From an uncultured Chlorobiaceae bacterium (GTDB taxonomy: Bacteria > Bacteroidota > Chlorobiia > Chlorobiales > Chlorobiaceae): DNA of 36,412 nucleotides. Of the stretch, positions 33,201 through 36,412 are shown piece after piece. The position numbers and the translations under genes are program-made. Within the stretch, counting starts at the first letter, position 1. The number at the start of each line of letters is the position of its first letter. Location: NCBI GenBank assembly GCA_903824045.1, contig CAIJVD010000033.1, positions 1-36,412 of the forward strand, in the 5' to 3' direction. The notes under the pieces are model-generated. The model made no database searches, was not told the DNA's origin, and saw only the letters and a program-made list of their open reading frames with translations.

Positions 33201-36200
33201 CAAGGGTTTCACCGCAAGCCGAGATAGCAAGCAGTCGCTCAGTTCAGGTGAGACGGACGAAGATTTGGTCTATGGTGAAGGTGGTAATGACAAGATCTAT
33301 GGCGGTTTTGGCAACGATACTCTGGACGGGGGTAGTGGTAACGATGTTTTGCTCGGCGGCGAGGGAAACGATATCATGTTTGGCGGCGAGGGTACGGAAG
33401 AACTCCAGGGTAATGAGGGTGACGACAAGCTTCTTGGTGGAGCTGGTGATGATAACCTGTTTGGGCAGATCGGTAACGATACGCTTTGGGGAGGCGATGG
33501 CAATGACTATCTGATTGGCTTTACGGGAATCAACGAAGCCAAACAGTCCCTGAACGCCGGAGAGTCAGACGATGACGTTCTGTATGGCGGGGCGGGGAGC
33601 GACATGCTTCTTGGCGGCTTGGGTGCCGACATTCTATCGGGGGGCGATGGCCGGGATGAGCTGCAGGGTGGAGCCGGAAATGATGCGCTTTATGGTGATG
33701 CAGACAACGACAATCTTTTCGGGCAGGTTGGGAATGACACCCTTTATGGCGGCGAGGGTGATGATATCCTTATGGGTTTTACCGCGAGCAGCGAAGCCAA
33801 ACAGACCTTGAATGCCGGTGAAACAGATGACGATTATCTCTATGGCGGTGCCGGTCACGATACCCTTATCGGTGGTTTCGGTGACGACTACCTTGATGGC
33901 GGGGCCGGGTCTGACACCATGGTTGGCGGCAAGGGGAACGATACCTATGTGGTCAACAGTGTCAACGACACTATATATGAAGTTGCTGGAGATGGCTACG
34001 ACACGGTGTTCACGAACACGAACTACCTTTTGAATGCCAATATTGAAGAGTTACGGCTCATGGAAGGGTCGGCTCTCAACGGGACGGGAAATGCACTTGC
34101 CAATCTGATCGTCGGTAACAGTTCAGACAACATTCTCGATGGCGTAACGGGTGCCGATACCATGATTGGCGGAAACGGCAATGATATCTATTATGTGGAT
34201 AATGTTGGTGATGTGGTGACGGAACTTTCGGGCGAGGGCACCGATACCGTGCAAAGCAGTATCAGTTATCAGCTTGGCAGCAATCAGGAGAATTTGCTGA
34301 TGCTCGATTTTGCCAATCCTGAAAGTGGCCTTGTTGATGGACAACGTGTTCTGGTGTATGGCTATCCAAAGCGTAACGAGCTCGATTACATGCAGGGGGA
34401 TGCGGTTGAAAACTATAAAGGCACCTGCGCACTTACCTCTATAGCTAATCTTATCACCGAGTCTGGCAGCCCGACTAGCGAGGGGCAGGTTGTCACCCTT
34501 GCGATCAGTAACAACTGGGCGGTGAACAATCCAACGCTTCCAGCCTACGTGCTCGGAGGTTCAAACATCAGCCAGCAATGTGCGATCCTGGATAGTTACG
34601 GCATTCACAACGATGTGGTGATGGGCTATAACGAATCGGGGATTGCGAATCTGGTGCGCAGCGGACGCGGCGTTATTCTTGGCGTTAATGCTGGAGCGTT
34701 ATGGGGTGATGCGGCATATGTCGGCAACGGCAGTGCCAACCACGCGATTACCCTGACAGGATCGGTCTATCGTGAGACGGATGGTACGCTCATGGGCTTT
34801 TATCTGGCTGACTCTGGGCGAGGAATGGTCAGCGACATGACGCGCTTTGTTGATGTTGCTACCTTCCGAAATGCAGTGAACGTTCCCGGTGGTTATGCCA
34901 TCTATACCATTGCACCGGTCAAGTTCTGGCAGGAAGCTATCAATGGTACAGGCAATGAGCTGAACAATACGATGGTGGGAAACCGGGGTGATAATCAGCT
35001 CACGGGGCTTGCGGGCAACGATGTTCTGCAGGGGGCCGAGGGCAATGACACTCTGGCGGGCGGCGGTGGTGACGACAGTCTGGACGGTGGCACGGGTGAT
35101 GATGCCTATCTTTTTAGTGTGGGGGATGGCCATGAGGTGATCACAGACAGTCTGGGCACCGATACGCTGCTTTTCGGTCAGGGCATTCAGGCAAACAGTG
35201 TGGTGGTAAACCGCAGTGGCACGACTCTGAGCTTGATGGTGTCCAGCCAGGAGAGTGTCCAAATTGAGGGTATGAACGGCAACTGGGATAATGCTATTGA
35301 CCGGGTAGAGTTTGCTGATGGCACCCTCTGGTATGCCCTTGGTGACGGGAGTGGCTTTAATGCGAGCTTAAGCGGCGACGTGCTGATTGGCGGCACAGCT
35401 GTGCAGGGCGAGACGCTCACGTTGGCTAATACCCTTGTCGATCCGGATGGTCTGGGTGTGATGCACTATCAGTGGCAGTCGAGCAATGACGGTATAACCT
35501 GGTACAACATTGTTGACGCCACGGGTTCGTCGTATTCATTGGGTCAATCGGCGGTTGGCCAACTGCTGAGTGTCAAGGTCAGCTACGTTGACGGACGAGG
35601 TAATGCCGAGGGTTTGACCACGCTGATGACCGCTTTCGTGACTAACGTCAACGATGCCCCGACGGGCACGGTCACGGTGATCGGTACGGCGAGGCAAGGG
35701 CAGCTCCTCACGGCGAGCAACAGCCTGGCTGATGCGGATGGTCTTGGCTCTATCGATTACCAGTGGCAGTCGAGCAGCGACGGCGTGGCGTGGGAGAATA
35801 TCATCGGTGCAACGGGCGCGACATTCACGCTGACGCAAAATGAAGTGGGTTATAAGGTGCATGCAGTGGCGAGTTATACGGATGGCTATGGTATGCAGGA
35901 GTCTGTTGGTTCTGCGGCAACGGTTGCTGTTCTCAATTTGAACGATGCCCCGACGGGCACGGTCACGGTGAGCGGTACGGCGAGGCAGGGGCAGCTCCTC
36001 ACGGCGAGCAACAGCCTGGCTGATGCGGATGGTCTTGGCTCTATCGATTACCAGTGGCAGTCGAGCCTCGACGGCGTGGCGTGGGAGAGCATCATCGGTG
36101 CAACGGGCGCGACATTCACGCTGACGCAAAATGAAGTGGGTTGCAAGGTGCATGCAGTGGCGAGTTATACGGATGGCTATGGTATGCAGGAGTCTGTTGG

Positions 36201-36412
36201 TTCTGCGGCAACGGTTGCTGTTCTCAATTTGAACGATGCCCCGATGGGCACGGTCACGGTGAGCGGTACGGCGAGGCAAGGGCAGCTCCTCACGGCGAGC
36301 AACAGCCTGGCTGATGCGGATGGTCTTGGCTCTATCGATTACCAGTGGCAGTCGAGCCGCGACGGCGTGGCGTGGGAGAATATCATCGGTGCAACGGGCG
36401 CGACATTCACGC
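30274..36412 (+). CDS. Giant RTX protein with embedded C39-like peptidase and Ig-like repeats (partial)
   Basis: Open from ATG 30274 to the window edge: 2046 codons with no stop, so 3'-truncated by the window. Residue order: 1-630 no recognised domain; 642-680 a pair of EF-hand-like loops (DANHDGVLSVEE and DLNENGHLDAGE); about 790-1300 dense RTX nonapeptides (GGxGxDxL) with a repeated spacer (GFTxS...KQTLxAGETDDD) every 104, 104 and 86 codons; 1366-1546 a C39-like Cys peptidase domain with Cys 1385 in GTCALTSIANLI, His 1490 in NHAITLTG and Asp 1513 in LADSGRG; a short second RTX block near 1570; an HCBP-related region (EFADGTLWY) near 1670; then 97-residue Ig-like repeats to the edge. Such proteins are calcium-folded, type I-secreted adhesins or toxins. 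No secretion genes are in the window. Confidence 0.9.
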   Translation, partial: MATNGNAPVTPVSDLSQMAQVDIYEGNSMQLKPGYTRVTDSGIIGDGSMLSNDKLGYHLEVIQGPQGQYIIIGKGTDPNALEPYGNATLLADRQILNGDLGSTIKPLAQTSQVMNTLLDRILGADKNAMIDVAAQSLGAASFAYALNNYFADSKNLKYLNNIHGIGFSTPALMPSTLASLEYSNFHFTTFAQEADPVVGMTLYNGGLLPGDTYYVNLGTNPYWAGGLIQIGGDAEIVELILTNHNGPMFNGFIKSLGRTTNGIGSTSVVTYRPISYNELISSKSVHFGGDSLVNVLNLLKSSSKLELISNFLLQRGFGIGQVMQLSSTDGLSQTGIAIDGNVIYTVEYRFTDASQSTCSEFAITTVNSETGKTTVQKTDYTSGTFSIDTYLDIGKTLLCAYEHASLNADGRVMSVEIAGDVGEVSYNNATVNLVGGASATFIGTGNTYTLEDGATLHLTNDNVESTVTLPNGELYTVVGSADVTCDGITTIVIFNNTDGSTQTEQIIDLGNGIMLFEEEDVSGAQNFMFFNSESGEYCDLNDILDCPNIEYALAQAYEGEFINADTYWDFTTSISDLYLSGSAAGLYMPIYALENLNLDPIGAFYDSQSTAYDNALSIADRTGVLVDGQGRKVTVATLQGLDANHDGVLSVEEASELKLLTDLNENGHLDAGELNAVTSPILSVNWSRLTRGNAVMAGYEVVTALPSVITLTQPTQVNLTQVVPNSNYRTLRDTDNRYWISSFQWIDWSPTQIKINNSTRNTLIGTDGNDSFDSGYYIAYASWFPTPLTNFLGGAGDDRFGGSTGNDNMWGGTGKDTIYGYAGDDKLYGEEGVDLLLAQDGNDYLDGGAGDDRLFGYVGNDTLNGGDGNDVLMGFTPSDDLKQTLSAGETDDDYLYGGAGADTIYGSFGDDYLDGGADNDLFVAGPGNDTLFGGDGVDELQGNEGDDKLVGGTGDDNMFGQVGNDTLWGGDGNDLLKGFTASRDSKQSLSSGETDEDLVYGEGGNDKIYGGFGNDTLDGGSGNDVLLGGEGNDIMFGGEGTEELQGNEGDDKLLGGAGDDNLFGQIGNDTLWGGDGNDYLIGFTGINEAKQSLNAGESDDDVLYGGAGSDMLLGGLGADILSGGDGRDELQGGAGNDALYGDADNDNLFGQVGNDTLYGGEGDDILMGFTASSEAKQTLNAGETDDDYLYGGAGHDTLIGGFGDDYLDGGAGSDTMVGGKGNDTYVVNSVNDTIYEVAGDGYDTVFTNTNYLLNANIEELRLMEGSALNGTGNALANLIVGNSSDNILDGVTGADTMIGGNGNDIYYVDNVGDVVTELSGEGTDTVQSSISYQLGSNQENLLMLDFANPESGLVDGQRVLVYGYPKRNELDYMQGDAVENYKGTCALTSIANLITESGSPTSEGQVVTLAISNNWAVNNPTLPAYVLGGSNISQQCAILDSYGIHNDVVMGYNESGIANLVRSGRGVILGVNAGALWGDAAYVGNGSANHAITLTGSVYRETDGTLMGFYLADSGRGMVSDMTRFVDVATFRNAVNVPGGYAIYTIAPVKFWQEAINGTGNELNNTMVGNRGDNQLTGLAGNDVLQGAEGNDTLAGGGGDDSLDGGTGDDAYLFSVGDGHEVITDSLGTDTLLFGQGIQANSVVVNRSGTTLSLMVSSQESVQIEGMNGNWDNAIDRVEFADGTLWYALGDGSGFNASLSGDVLIGGTAVQGETLTLANTLVDPDGLGVMHYQWQSSNDGITWYNIVDATGSSYSLGQSAVGQLLSVKVSYVDGRGNAEGLTTLMTAFVTNVNDAPTGTVTVIGTARQGQLLTASNSLADADGLGSIDYQWQSSSDGVAWENIIGATGATFTLTQNEVGYKVHAVASYTDGYGMQESVGSAATVAVLNLNDAPTGTVTVSGTARQGQLLTASNSLADADGLGSIDYQWQSSLDGVAWESIIGATGATFTLTQNEVGCKVHAVASYTDGYGMQESVGSAATVAVLNLNDAPMGTVTVSGTARQGQLLTASNSLADADGLGSIDYQWQSSRDGVAWENIIGATGATFT
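35651..36412 (+). repeat. 291-bp near-identical tandem repeats in the RTX gene
   Basis: Units begin at 35651, 35942 and 36233, exactly 291 bases (97 codons) apart, and run off the edge. They differ by only a few bases per unit. An older, diverged unit lies just before (about 35350-35640). They encode Ig-like/BIG-type domains. Confidence 0.92.

Noticed and set aside
32930-33514. 194-residue plus-strand ORF, rich in Met/Thr/Ser
   Set aside because: Out-of-frame shadow of the RTX repeats; composition is typical of a frame-shifted Gly/Asp-rich sequence.
35536-36279. 247-residue ORF on the minus strand
   Set aside because: Antisense shadow of the tandem repeats; its apparent internal repeats come from the sense gene.
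35651-36412. CRISPR-like or satellite array
   Set aside because: Units are 291 bases, multiples of three, and lie in frame inside one long gene.

Overview
The window reads as an accessory (flexible) region of a Gram-negative bacterial chromosome of roughly balanced GC content. Support for Gram-negative is indirect: a giant RTX protein of the type I-secreted kind at the right edge, a divergent SEDS/FtsW protein and a DUF3298 envelope protein. Weak or absent Shine-Dalgarno sequences in front of many genes and the general look of the FtsW and RTX proteins would suit the green sulfur bacteria (Chlorobiota), but I cannot prove the taxon. There are no rRNA or tRNA genes, no IS element and no CRISPR array that I can see.

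Layout. 1-6.3 kb is read leftwards: a two-lobed retropepsin-like aspartic protease, a PP2C phosphatase, a DraG-type ADP-ribosylglycohydrolase, three paralogous YbjN-like proteins and two unknown proteins. Three of the intergenic gaps carry one conserved leader-like element. From 6.3 kb transcription turns right: a Sel1-repeat protein, a small gene, then a coupled AddB-like/AddA-like nuclease-helicase pair (8.0-14.0 kb), two small proteins, a left-facing WYL-domain regulator, an HD phosphohydrolase, several unknown genes and a DUF2085 membrane protein. At 19.1-23.8 kb lies an accessory division-like block: a full-length FtsZ homologue with ruined GTPase signatures but an intact-looking C-terminal peptide, then an operon with a small membrane protein, a DUF3298 protein, an FtsW/RodA paralogue and a zinc-ribbon protein. 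24-28 kb is patchy: a metallophosphoesterase flanked by two decayed C-termini of WYL regulators, a tyrosine phosphatase bracketed by a 22-bp direct repeat, and an AbiEi-like/Fic fusion. From 28.8 kb to the edge are a beta-propeller-like protein and an RTX giant with an embedded C39-like peptidase domain and near-identical 97-residue Ig-like repeats, truncated by the window.

The most unexpected structure is regulatory. Seven places carry an oriented 15-bp element, GGAC-RGCNTWT-GTCC, always followed by exactly 12 bases and then a TANNNT -10-like hexamer, and always pointing at the next start codon. They precede all three YbjN-like genes, the Sel1 gene, an unknown 206-residue protein, the DUF2085 operon and the FtsW-paralogue operon. 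This implies a dedicated regulon tying together otherwise unrelated genes over about 19 kb; the factor is unknown, and the intact WYL regulator in the middle of the region is one candidate. The sites also correct start codons that a plain longest-ORF reading would place upstream of the promoter.
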